NCBI GenBank assembly: GCA_905339255.1
Contig: CAJPFO010000087.1
Span: forward strand, 1 to 41,063
Direction: 5' to 3'
Source of the DNA: Myxococcaceae bacterium
GTDB lineage: Bacteria; Myxococcota_A; UBA9160
Length of the DNA stretch: 41,063 bases
Under the pieces are notes generated by a model. That model was not told the DNA's origin, made no database searches, and was given only the letters and a program-made list of their open reading frames with translations. The translations under genes were made by a program, and so were the position numbers. How positions within the stretch are numbered: position 1 is the stretch's first letter; each line of letters begins with the position of its first letter. Positions 9,141 to 17,581 of this stretch are shown here, one piece after another.

Positions 9141-10150
9141 TGCGCATCCTCGCGGGAGACGTGGGCGGCACGAAGACGCTCCTCGCCGTCTTCGAGGATC
9201 GGGGAGATCGCCTCGCTCCCGTTCGTGAGGCGCGCTTTTCGAGCCGCGACGAGCCTAGCCTCGAGGCGATCGTCGAGAAGTTCATGGCAGCCGCCCCCCG
9301 CGACCCGATCGACGTCGGCTGCTTCGCCGTGGCCGGTCCCGTCGTCGGTGGGAAGGTCACCGCGACGAACCTTCCGTGGACGATGGAGGAGTCCTCTCTC
9401 GCTCGGGCGAGCGGCGCAACTCGCGTGCGCCTGCTCAATGATCTCGAGGGCACGGCGTACGGCATGCTCTTCTTGCCGCCCGAGAAGCGTCACGTGCTCC
9501 ATGCGGGGTCGCGCCCGCTCCTCGCGGGAAACGTCGCGGTGATCGCGGCTGGAACCGGTCTCGGCGAGGCGATGCTCTGGCACGACGGCTCGCTCCACCA
9601 TCCGATCGCCTCCGAAGGAGGGCACGCCGATTTCGGACCGAAGAGCGACGAGGAAATCGAACTGCTCCGCCATCTTCGCAGCCGATTCGGAGCGCACGTG
9701 AGCTACGAACGCATCCTCGCGGGCCCCGGGCTCTACAATGTCTACGGCTTCCTCCGCGATTCGGGCTTCGCGAAAGAGCCCGCCGAGCTGGCCGACGCGC
9801 TCGCGAAGGCGGCCGACCCGAGCCCGCTCGTCTCCGATCGCGGCCTCGCGCGAAGCGACGCCAACTGCACTCGGGCGCTCGAGATCTTCTGCCGGATCTA
9901 CGGTGCCGAGGCCGGCAATCTCGCGCTTCGCTTTCTCGCCGTGGGCGGCGTCTTCTTGGGTGGCGGGATCGCTCCGAAGATCCTTCCGGCCCTCGCCTCT
10001 GGCGGCTTCGTCGAGGGCTACACGGACAAGGGACGCTTCTCACCCTTCGTGAGCAGCATCCCGGTCCACGTCTCGCTCGAACCGCGAACGGCGCTGCTCG
10101 GCGCCGCGCACTACGCGCTCCGGCTGGCTCGCTCGAAGCCGGGATCCTGA
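9140..10150 (+). CDS. glk: Glucokinase
   Basis: Phosphorylates glucose to glucose-6-phosphate, the Zwf substrate. The 336-residue product is of the ROK-unrelated proteobacterial/cyanobacterial Glk type: N-terminal phosphate loop GDVGGTKTLLAVF, LLNDLEGTAYG, AAGTGLGEAML and the SEGGHADFGP segment. ATG at 9140 shares its A with the pgl TGA. It is the last gene of the operon; the convergent OmpA-family gene ends only 4 nt away, leaving no room for a separate terminator. Having glk here makes the operon a full route from glucose to phosphogluconate plus non-oxidative recycling. Confidence 0.93.
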   Translation: MRILAGDVGGTKTLLAVFEDRGDRLAPVREARFSSRDEPSLEAIVEKFMAAAPRDPIDVGCFAVAGPVVGGKVTATNLPWTMEESSLARASGATRVRLLNDLEGTAYGMLFLPPEKRHVLHAGSRPLLAGNVAVIAAGTGLGEAMLWHDGSLHHPIASEGGHADFGPKSDEEIELLRHLRSRFGAHVSYERILAGPGLYNVYGFLRDSGFAKEPAELADALAKAADPSPLVSDRGLARSDANCTRALEIFCRIYGAEAGNLALRFLAVGGVFLGGGIAPKILPALASGGFVEGYTDKGRFSPFVSSIPVHVSLEPRTALLGAAHYALRLARSKPGS

Positions 10151-10154
10151 CGAC

Positions 10155-11390
10155 CTACCCCGAAGTCTTCTCGTCGCAGACGATCTCGACCCGACGATTG
10201 AGCGAGCGACCGGCCTCGTCGTCGTTCGTCGCGATCGGCTCCGTCTCGCCTTTGCCCGTGGCACGGATCCGCGCAGGATCGATCCCGCGGCGGACGAGAT
10301 CGTCGACGACCGCCCGTGCACGTTGCGCGGAGAGCTCGTGGTTGTAGGCCTCGGAGCCCTCGTTCGAGGTGTGCCCTTCGATCACGATCCGGGAAGACGA
10401 GCTCGCCGCGAGCCCCTCGTAGAGGCGAGCGAGGACCGCCTCCGATTCGGGGCGGATCCTCGCAGAGTCGAAGTCGAAGCCGATCCCGTGCACGAGCGAC
10501 CCGCAGCCGAGTGCATTCGGCTTCGCCGGCGCGCACTCGGAAGGGCCTTTCGCGGGCGAAGTCGCGAGATCGTAGGCCCGGAACGGAGCGCCGTTCGTCG
10601 ATCGGACTCCGCGGATCTCGCCTCGCGGATCGACCGTCATCACGAAGACACTCCCGACGCCCGTCTTCCGATCCACTCCCGTGGCGCGCAGCACGTTTCC
10701 CGAAACGGTGCCCTCGAGAGTTCCGGTCCCGTCGTAGCAGCCACTCACGACGGGGCCGTCCTGGACGAGTTCGAGCCGGAGCGCCCGATTCTTCCAGCGA
10801 CCTTCGAAGCCGGTGGCGAGCGGCACGGTCTCCTGGCTTCCGTTGCCGATGATCTCGCTGAACTCGGCGAAGAACTCGTCGCCTCGAACGTCGAGACCAC
10901 CGCTCAGGCGGAGCTTCACGAAGCGTACGGGGACTTTCGCGAGAATCTCGAGCTCGGCTTCGCTGCCCTCGCGGCCGGCCACGAGGTCGCCCTTCGCGAG
11001 CGGCACGAACCCCTCCGATGCGCTCTGCGAGGACCCGAGCACCTCGACCGTGCGAACGAACGTCTGCGCCGGACTCGGCGTCTCGAGCACGTCGGGTACG
11101 GCGAAGCGATCGAAGAGCGTCGGCGCGGGGAGCTCGAAGACGAGCTCGATCGCGCCGTCGCGAGCCACGGTCTTTCGCGAGAGCCCGTACTTTTCTCTCG
11201 ACCCATCGATCGCCGCGAGCGCGGCGTCGGGGCCGACGCCCTTCGAGGCATCGGCGTCCGGGGCGCCGACGGCGAGGGCTCCCTGCGCGAAGCTCAGGTA
11301 GTCGATTCGCGGCGGTGTTTCCTCGCCTCGCGTCGCGAGCGGCGCACCGAGAAGGAAGACGAGCGCGAGCGCGGTGTCCCAGTTTCTCAT
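10155..11390 (-). CDS. OmpA-family C-terminal domain protein (exported)
   Basis: A 411-residue exported protein. A signal peptide (hydrophobic DTALALVFLLGAPLATRG) is followed by a region of about 170 residues resembling discoidin/carbohydrate-binding beta-sandwiches, with phrases such as FVKLRLSGGLDVRGDEFFAEFSEI. A second beta-rich part follows, then a C-terminal OmpA peptidoglycan-binding domain (IGFDFDSARIRPES, IEGHTSNEGSEAYNHELSAQRARAV, LNRRVEIVC). The start at 11390 has an AAGGAGGT ribosome site and overlaps the stop of the upstream TPR gene as ATGA. The family role is anchoring to peptidoglycan in the periplasm; the function of the N-terminal half is unknown. The beta-sandwich reading is an inference. 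Confidence 0.85.
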   Translation of the reverse strand: MRNWDTALALVFLLGAPLATRGEETPPRIDYLSFAQGALAVGAPDADASKGVGPDAALAAIDGSREKYGLSRKTVARDGAIELVFELPAPTLFDRFAVPDVLETPSPAQTFVRTVEVLGSSQSASEGFVPLAKGDLVAGREGSEAELEILAKVPVRFVKLRLSGGLDVRGDEFFAEFSEIIGNGSQETVPLATGFEGRWKNRALRLELVQDGPVVSGCYDGTGTLEGTVSGNVLRATGVDRKTGVGSVFVMTVDPRGEIRGVRSTNGAPFRAYDLATSPAKGPSECAPAKPNALGCGSLVHGIGFDFDSARIRPESEAVLARLYEGLAASSSSRIVIEGHTSNEGSEAYNHELSAQRARAVVDDLVRRGIDPARIRATGKGETEPIATNDDEAGRSLNRRVEIVCDEKTSG

Positions 11391-13108
11391 GGAAGGCTCG
11401 AACCTCCTTGCGCCGCTCCGGGTTCGGATCGGCGTGCTCCGGATTTGGGATCGGGAGTGCGTCCGCGCAGCTCGTCCGCCTTCGCTTCAATCTCGAGCGC
11501 GAAGGCTTCGGCGCCGAGACTGCGAGCCAGGTTGGCGGCGCGGCGCGCGGTGCGCTCGGCCTCGGCGAAGCGCCCGTCGCGCTCGAAGACCCGCGCGAGC
11601 GTATAGAGCGTCTGCGGATTGCGGCCGCCCGTGGCCTCGACCGCGCCGACGGCGAGCCGGAAGGGCTCGCCGGGGTCGGCGAGCGGGATCTCGGGGTTCG
11701 TCGCGAGCACCCAGGCGAGGTTGTTCTTCATCTCGAGGTAATCGGGGCGCAGGCGGAGCGCCGCGCGCATCTCGTCTGCCGCCTCGCCATGACGTCCCGC
11801 GGCGAGGAGCGCCTCGGCGAGAAACGATCGCGTGAGTGCGTTGTCGCGGGTCACGTCGCGGGCGCGGGCGAAGAGCGTCGCTCCGTCGCGCCAGTAGCCG
11901 ACCTGCCGGTGGGCCACGCTGCCGAGCGCGACGAGCGCCACCAAGGAGGTGACGGCGAGCGGTCGTCGCAGGGTGGGGCGCCGCGACGCGATCTCGGCCA
12001 GGGTCCAGATCGGGAGGATCGAGAGGCCGATCAGCGGGAGGTACGTGTAACGATCTGCGCGCGCCTGCGAGCCGACCTGCACGAGGCCGAGCGTCGGAAC
12101 GAGCATGCCGAGAAACCAGAGCCAGCCGACCAGGAGCCAGGGCCTTCGCCTGCGCTCGACGATGCAGAGCGCCGTGATCGCGAGCAGCACCGCTGCGGAG
12201 ATCGCGACGCGCGAAATCCCCCATCCGTCGACCTCGGCCGGGTAGAAGACCGCGAGCCCGGCCGGCCAGACGCTCGTCGCGAGGTAGTCGGCCGAGGCGA
12301 CGATGGCGTTCGCGATCCGCTGGCCGAGCGCAAGCCGATTCGCGGCGACGACGGCGCCGGCGGAGCGCTGGGCGAAGAGGGTTGCGATGCTCGACGCGGC
12401 GGCGAGTGCGAAGAGCGGGAGCTTCTCGAGGAGTGCGCGACCGCCGCGTTTCGGATCGAAACGCCCGTCGTCCCCCGCGAGCCTTCCGAGGGGCCAGAAG
12501 TCGAGCAGCAGCAGAACGAAGGGAGTCGTCACGAGGGTGGGCTTCGAGAGCAGGCCCGCCGCGAGCGAAGCCGACACCCAGCCATGTCGCAAGAGGCTCG
12601 GCCGCTCGACGGCTCTCGCGTACGCGAGAAGCGTCGCTGCGAAGAAGACTCCCGAGAGCACGTCCTTTCGCATCGCGGCCCAGGCGACCGACTCGACGTG
12701 GAGGGGATGGATCGCGAAGACCGCGGCGACGGCTGCGCTTCGCCAGAGCGTCCCCGTGAGCCGCCGGAACGCGAAAAAGAGCAGAAGCGTCGCGAGCGCG
12801 TGGAGTGCGACGTTCTCGATCAGGACGAAGCGCGCCGAGAGCCCGTGGAGTTCCTGATCCGCGAGCAGCGAGAGCACCGTCACGGGGATCCAGTTCGCGA
12901 CGAGCGTCGTCCGGAACGCCCACGCGACGCCGTCCGAAGAGAGGCCCTGCGAGAGCCCGGCGTTCCCGGTGATGGCTTCGTCGTCGTCGTACGCGAGGTA
13001 CTCGTGCCCGCCGACCCCTGCGAAGACGGCGAGCACGGCGGCGACGAGCACGATCGAAAGGGCCGCGGCGAGGCGGCGCTCGCGCGGAGAGGAGGCGCGT
13101 CGGATCAT
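11387..13108 (-). CDS. TMTC-like GT-C membrane protein with C-terminal TPR repeats
   Basis: A 573-residue polytopic membrane protein resembling bacterial relatives of TMTC/protein O-mannosyltransferases. The first periplasmic loop contains the acidic motif EYLAYDDDEAITGN typical of GT-C enzymes. The hallmark IHPLHVESVAWAAMRKDVLSG follows; many relatives have ERKD here, whereas this protein has MRKD. About ten hydrophobic segments span residues 12-420. From about residue 430 there are TPR-like helices (ALLAAGRHGEAADEMRAALRLRPD, TLYTLARVFERDGRFAEAERTARRA). I chose ATG 13108; the open frame extends 60 residues upstream, but that part is Arg/Pro-rich and unlike the family. It is coupled to the downstream OmpA-domain gene and divergent from the polysaccharide cassette. 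A sugar-transfer role is inferred from fold only. Confidence 0.8.
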   Translation of the reverse strand: MIRRASSPRERRLAAALSIVLVAAVLAVFAGVGGHEYLAYDDDEAITGNAGLSQGLSSDGVAWAFRTTLVANWIPVTVLSLLADQELHGLSARFVLIENVALHALATLLLFFAFRRLTGTLWRSAAVAAVFAIHPLHVESVAWAAMRKDVLSGVFFAATLLAYARAVERPSLLRHGWVSASLAAGLLSKPTLVTTPFVLLLLDFWPLGRLAGDDGRFDPKRGGRALLEKLPLFALAAASSIATLFAQRSAGAVVAANRLALGQRIANAIVASADYLATSVWPAGLAVFYPAEVDGWGISRVAISAAVLLAITALCIVERRRRPWLLVGWLWFLGMLVPTLGLVQVGSQARADRYTYLPLIGLSILPIWTLAEIASRRPTLRRPLAVTSLVALVALGSVAHRQVGYWRDGATLFARARDVTRDNALTRSFLAEALLAAGRHGEAADEMRAALRLRPDYLEMKNNLAWVLATNPEIPLADPGEPFRLAVGAVEATGGRNPQTLYTLARVFERDGRFAEAERTARRAANLARSLGAEAFALEIEAKADELRGRTPDPKSGARRSEPGAAQGGSSLP

Positions 13109-13265
13109 CCCGGGCGTCGACGCTACGGAAGCCGGGCGGCGCCCGCACGATGCCCCCCGGGGCCGTCGGCGTTCGCCCCGGGCAGGGGGCGCCGCCCGCT
13201 CTGGCCTCGGGGGGGGTCCTGGGTCAGGCTCCCGGGCGAGATCGCCGAGAGGTCGAGCTTTTCCG

Positions 13266-15797
13266 ATGCGAATCCGAACGCGTGGCATGTTCCTGCTCCG
13301 GGGCGAGCAGAAGTTCTTCGTCCGCGGCGTCTCCTACGGGCCGTTCCGGCCGAACCGCATGGGAGAGTTCCTCCCCGAGAAGGACGCGGTCGAGCGCGAC
13401 TTCGCGCTGCTTCGGGAGCTCGGCGCGAACACGATCCGGCTCTATCACGTGCCGGCAGCGGGTGTGCGCGAGCTCGCCGAGTCGTTCGGCCTGGAGCTCC
13501 TCGTCGGCATCCCGTGGGCGCAGCACGTCCGCTTCCTCGATACCCGCGACGACCGTCGCGAAGTCCGCCGGCGGGTGCGCGAGGCGGCCATCTCGATGCG
13601 CGGTGCGACGAACCTGCTCGCCCTTCTCGTCGGCAACGAGATCTCGCCGCAGATCATCCGCTGGTACGGCCCTGCGCGGATCGAAGCCTTCCTGCGCGAG
13701 CTCGTCGACGAGGTGAAGGACGTCGACCCCGACGCGCTCGTCTCGTACGCGAACTTCCCGATGACGGAGTTCTTGCAGCTCGATTTCCTCGACTTTCTTT
13801 CGTTCAACGTCTACCTGCATCGCGAGGCCGACTTCCGGCGCTACGTCGCCCGCCTGCAGAATCTCGCCGGCTTCAAGCCGCTGCTGCTCACCGAGTTCGG
13901 GGTCGATTCGTTCCGCGAGGGGGCGGAGGAGCAGGCGCGGATCGTGAGCACCACCGCCGAGGCGGCCGCCGAGATGGGGACCGCCGGGACGATCGTCTTC
14001 TCGTTCACCGACGAGTGGTTCACCGGCGGGCACGAAATCGAGGATTGGGCGTTCGGGCTGGTACGGCGCGATCGGGAGAAGAAGCCGGCTTTCGCGGCGG
14101 TCGAGAGCGTCTATCGCGAGCCGCAGCCGAGGCCGCCGTCGCCCGCCCCCCGCGTCTCGGTCGTGATCTGCGCGTACGACGCCGAGCGCACCATGGAGGA
14201 ATGCCTCGAATCGCTCACCCGCCTCCGCTACCCGAACTTCGAGGTGATCGTCGTCGACGACGGGTCGACCGATCGCACGCGCGAGATCTCGGAGCGGTAC
14301 CCGCAGTTCCGGCTCATGAGCCACGAGAACCGCGGACTCTCGGCTGCCCGCAACGAGGGGATTCTCGCAGCGACGGGTGAGATCGTCGCGTTCACCGATT
14401 CGGACTGCGCGGTCGATCCCGACTGGCTCACGTTCCTCGTACACCGCCTTCTTTCCGAGAGCTTCGCGGCCGTCGGGGGTCCGAACCTGCCGCCGCCCGA
14501 GGACCACTGGGTTCCCGAGGTCGTCGCCCGCTCGCCGGGCGGGCCGACGCACGTGCTGCTCACCGATTTCGAAGCCGAGCACGTCCCGGGCTGCAACATG
14601 GCCTTCTGGCGCGAGAAGCTTCTCGAGGTCGGCCTCTTCGATCCCGTCTACCGGGCGGCGGGAGACGACGTCGACATCTGCTGGCGGCTGCAGAATGCCG
14701 GCTACAAGATCGGATTCGCCGCCTCGGCGCTCGTCTGGCATCGGCGCCGCGCGACGGTCTCCGACTACCTGGCACAGCAGCGGGGCTACGGGCGGGCCGA
14801 GTCGCTCCTCTATTTCAAGCATCCCTACCGCTTCAACTTCCTCGGCAACTCGCGCTGGCTCGGACGCATCTACAGCGATCTCGGCGCCGGGATCCTCGGC
14901 AGCCGTCCGGTGATCTACTCGGGGCCCTTCGGAAGCGGGCTCTTCCAGACGCTCTACGAAGCCCCTTCGTCGCTGCTCCGGCACCTTCCGGCGACGCTCG
15001 AATGGAACCTCTCCGCGCTCGGCTTGACCGCGGTCGGAGGCTTCTCGCTCTTCACGCGCTTCCCGGTGCCGACCTTCCTCGTGGTCGGTCTCGGACTCTT
15101 CTTGCTCTCGATCCTCCAGGCGGTGGCGATCTCGCGACAGGTCGACGTTCATGAGGTCGACGCTCCGGCCTGGAAGGCCCGGCTCCTGATCGCCACGCTC
15201 AACTACCTGGGACCCTTCGTTCGCGCGATCGAGCGGAACAAGACGCGGATGCGAGGGATGTCCGAAGTCGAGCGGATCAGCTTCCCGAAGCTCCGCCAGC
15301 GTCCGGACATCGACCTCGTCGGACGCTCGTTCCGCCTCTCGTACTGGAACACCACGGGACTCGAGAAGGAGCAGTGCATCTTTGCGCTCCTCGACTTCCT
15401 CCGGCCGCGCAAGTATCCGATCATCATCGACAACGGCTGGGAGCCGTGGGACGTATCGATCCACCGCGGGGTCTGGGTTCGCGCCGAGGTCACGGTCCTC
15501 GTGCAGAACCACGGCGGATTGGACCGCCAGGTCGACGTCGGAGCCAGGCTTCGTCAGACGGGGCTCGCCAAGGGGCTGGCGGTTGCCGGGGCGCTCGTGG
15601 GGCTCTTGGCCTTCCTCGCCGGACTCGAGTCGGTGACGGGGCTCCTCGCCGCGTCGGTCGTCGGCTTCGAGGCCTTCCTCGCGTACCAGGCGTACCGGAT
15701 GGGCCGCACCGTCTACCACGCGGTCGAGATCACCTCGAACGCGCTTCCCCTCGACCCGCTCCGTCCCGACAAGACCCTCGAGCGGCCGCAGGGCTAG
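13266..15797 (+). CDS. Bifunctional glycoside hydrolase (clan A-like) / family 2 glycosyltransferase membrane protein
   Basis: An 843-residue fusion. Residues about 10-280 form a GH-A-type TIM barrel (FVRGVSYGPFRPNR, NTIRLYHVP). The expected acid/base glutamate is in VGNEISP (E125) and the nucleophile glutamate in LLTEFGVDS (E210). Residues about 296-560 are a GT2 domain: SVVICAYDAERTMEECL, IVVDDGSTDRT, the metal-binding DSD at 378-380 (FTDSDCAVD), and GDDVDICWRLQNAGYKIGF. Membrane segments follow (near LTAVGGFSLFTRFPVPTFLVVGLGLFLLS), then a soluble stretch and two more hydrophobic helices near the C-terminus. The ATG at 13266 has only a weak purine stretch; an ATG at 13287 is an alternative. 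The ABC exporter starts 8 nt downstream. The likely role is synthesis, and trimming or re-forming, of an exported polysaccharide; the sugar is not deducible. Confidence 0.85.
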   Translation: MRIRTRGMFLLRGEQKFFVRGVSYGPFRPNRMGEFLPEKDAVERDFALLRELGANTIRLYHVPAAGVRELAESFGLELLVGIPWAQHVRFLDTRDDRREVRRRVREAAISMRGATNLLALLVGNEISPQIIRWYGPARIEAFLRELVDEVKDVDPDALVSYANFPMTEFLQLDFLDFLSFNVYLHREADFRRYVARLQNLAGFKPLLLTEFGVDSFREGAEEQARIVSTTAEAAAEMGTAGTIVFSFTDEWFTGGHEIEDWAFGLVRRDREKKPAFAAVESVYREPQPRPPSPAPRVSVVICAYDAERTMEECLESLTRLRYPNFEVIVVDDGSTDRTREISERYPQFRLMSHENRGLSAARNEGILAATGEIVAFTDSDCAVDPDWLTFLVHRLLSESFAAVGGPNLPPPEDHWVPEVVARSPGGPTHVLLTDFEAEHVPGCNMAFWREKLLEVGLFDPVYRAAGDDVDICWRLQNAGYKIGFAASALVWHRRRATVSDYLAQQRGYGRAESLLYFKHPYRFNFLGNSRWLGRIYSDLGAGILGSRPVIYSGPFGSGLFQTLYEAPSSLLRHLPATLEWNLSALGLTAVGGFSLFTRFPVPTFLVVGLGLFLLSILQAVAISRQVDVHEVDAPAWKARLLIATLNYLGPFVRAIERNKTRMRGMSEVERISFPKLRQRPDIDLVGRSFRLSYWNTTGLEKEQCIFALLDFLRPRKYPIIIDNGWEPWDVSIHRGVWVRAEVTVLVQNHGGLDRQVDVGARLRQTGLAKGLAVAGALVGLLAFLAGLESVTGLLAASVVGFEAFLAYQAYRMGRTVYHAVEITSNALPLDPLRPDKTLERPQG

Positions 15798-15805
15798 GGG
15801 AAGCG

Positions 15806-17581
15806 TTGAGCGTCGTTCGTCGCGTCGCGGGCTACCTCCGTCCCCACCGCGGCCGCTTCGCAGTCGCGCTCGCACTCGTGGCGCTCCACGCGGCGCTCGA
15901 GGTGGCGAGGCCGTGGCCGCTCAAGATCGTCGTCGATTCGGTGCTCGGAGACGCGCCGGCGGGCGTGACGATCCCGGGCGGGAAGCCCGGGCTTCTCGCG
16001 GCAGCCTGCGTGGCGCTGCTCATGCTCGCGGTCGGGATCGCGGTGCTCGGGGTCGTGCAGAACCGCGTCACGATCGGCGTCGGCCAGCGCATGGTCGCCG
16101 ACCTCCGCTCCGAGCTCGTCCAGCACCTGCAGGGGATGTCGCTCGGTTTCTTCGGAAGGCGACCCTCGACCGATCTCGTCTATCGGGTGGCGTTCGACAC
16201 CTTTGCTGCGCAGTCGATGGCGATGAACGGGCTCTTTCCCTTCGTGACGGCCGTGGTCCTCCTCGCCGCAATGACGGCGGTGATGCTCCGGATGAACGCG
16301 GTCCTCGCGGCGATCTTCCTCGGCGTGGCGCCGCTTCTCTTCGTCGCGATCCGCCTCCTCGGCCGGCGCATCACGGGTCTCGCCACCGAGCTGCGCGAGA
16401 CCGAGAGCCGCTTCCTCTCCGAGACACAGCGCGGAGTCGGCGCGATCGCCGTGGTCCAGGCGTTCACCGCCGAGCGACGCGAGCGCGACCGCGTTCTCGC
16501 CGCCTCCTCGCGCGCGCTCGACGCCGCGAACCGGCTCTACGTCTTCGAGACGGGCTATTCGGGCGTCATCAACGTGCTGATCGCCTGCGGCACGGCCGCG
16601 GTTCTCTACGCCGGCGGTCTTTTCGGACTCGACGGAAGGCTCACCGCAGGAGACCTCGTCGTCTTCGTGACCTACCTGACCTCGCTCTACGCGCCGATCA
16701 ACTCGATTGCTCAGACGATGGGGCTGGTGCAGAACTCGACGGCCGGCGCACGCCGCGTCTTCGAGATCCTCGATTCCGAGACGGACGTGAAGGACCGCCC
16801 GGGGGCCGCCGAGCCCGCGCGCTACGAGGGTCGGGTCGTCTTCGAGGACGTGGGCTTCGCCTATCCGGGAGGAAACTTCGCCTTGCGCGCTGTGGGCTTC
16901 ACGGCCGAGCCCGGGATGCTCGTCGCCGTGGTCGGGCCCACGGGTGCCGGCAAGAGCACGCTCATGAGCCTGCTGCCGCGCTTCCACGATCCGACCGAGG
17001 GCCGCGTGCTCCTCGACGGGGTCGATCTGCGCGATCTGCGGCTCCGTTCGCTGCGGGGCGCGATCGGGATCGTTCCGCAGCAGCCGCTGCTCTTTCCCGC
17101 GACGCTCGAGGAAAACGTCCGCTACGGGAGACCCGAGGCGAGTGACGACGAACTGCGACGCGCGCTCGATCTCGCCGGCGTTTCGAGCTTCGCCGCCGAG
17201 CTGCCACAGGGCCTCGCGACTCCCGTCGGCCCCGAGGGACAGGCCCTTTCGCAGGGGCAGATGCAGCGCATCACGATTGCGCGCGCGCTCCTCAAGGATC
17301 CGCGGATCCTGATCCTCGACGAGCCGACCTCGGCGCTCGACGCCGAGACCGAGCGTTTCGTCATGTCCGGGATCGAGGCCGCGATGAAGGGCCGCACCAC
17401 CTTCGTGATCGCACATCGTCTCTCGACCATTCGACGAGCGGATCTCCTGCTCGTGATCGAAGCCGGAAGGCTCGTCGAAGCGGGTCGCTTCGACGAGCTT
17501 CGCGGAGCGGGCGGGACCTTCCAGAGGCTCCACGAAGCACAGCAGATCTACGTTCCGGCTCCTGAAGGGCCGACGCCTTGA
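15806..17581 (+). CDS. ABC exporter, fused transmembrane and ATPase domains
   Basis: A 591-residue half-transporter of the MsbA/NdvA exporter type. Six membrane helices occupy about residues 15-310 and the ATPase domain about 340-580. It has Walker A VVGPTGAGKSTLM, Q-loop VPQQPLLFPATLEENVRYG, signature LSQGQMQRITIARALL (LSQGQ instead of LSGGQ), Walker B ILILDEPTSALD and the switch His in VIAHRLST. I assign TTG at 15806, preceded by AGGGGA, because no ATG or GTG fits ahead of the conserved SVVRRVAGYLRPHRGRF start. It lies 8 nt after the GH-GT2 gene and overlaps the next gene, so it probably exports the glycan or glycolipid made by its neighbours. Confidence 0.92.
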   Translation: MSVVRRVAGYLRPHRGRFAVALALVALHAALEVARPWPLKIVVDSVLGDAPAGVTIPGGKPGLLAAACVALLMLAVGIAVLGVVQNRVTIGVGQRMVADLRSELVQHLQGMSLGFFGRRPSTDLVYRVAFDTFAAQSMAMNGLFPFVTAVVLLAAMTAVMLRMNAVLAAIFLGVAPLLFVAIRLLGRRITGLATELRETESRFLSETQRGVGAIAVVQAFTAERRERDRVLAASSRALDAANRLYVFETGYSGVINVLIACGTAAVLYAGGLFGLDGRLTAGDLVVFVTYLTSLYAPINSIAQTMGLVQNSTAGARRVFEILDSETDVKDRPGAAEPARYEGRVVFEDVGFAYPGGNFALRAVGFTAEPGMLVAVVGPTGAGKSTLMSLLPRFHDPTEGRVLLDGVDLRDLRLRSLRGAIGIVPQQPLLFPATLEENVRYGRPEASDDELRRALDLAGVSSFAAELPQGLATPVGPEGQALSQGQMQRITIARALLKDPRILILDEPTSALDAETERFVMSGIEAAMKGRTTFVIAHRLSTIRRADLLLVIEAGRLVEAGRFDELRGAGGTFQRLHEAQQIYVPAPEGPTP

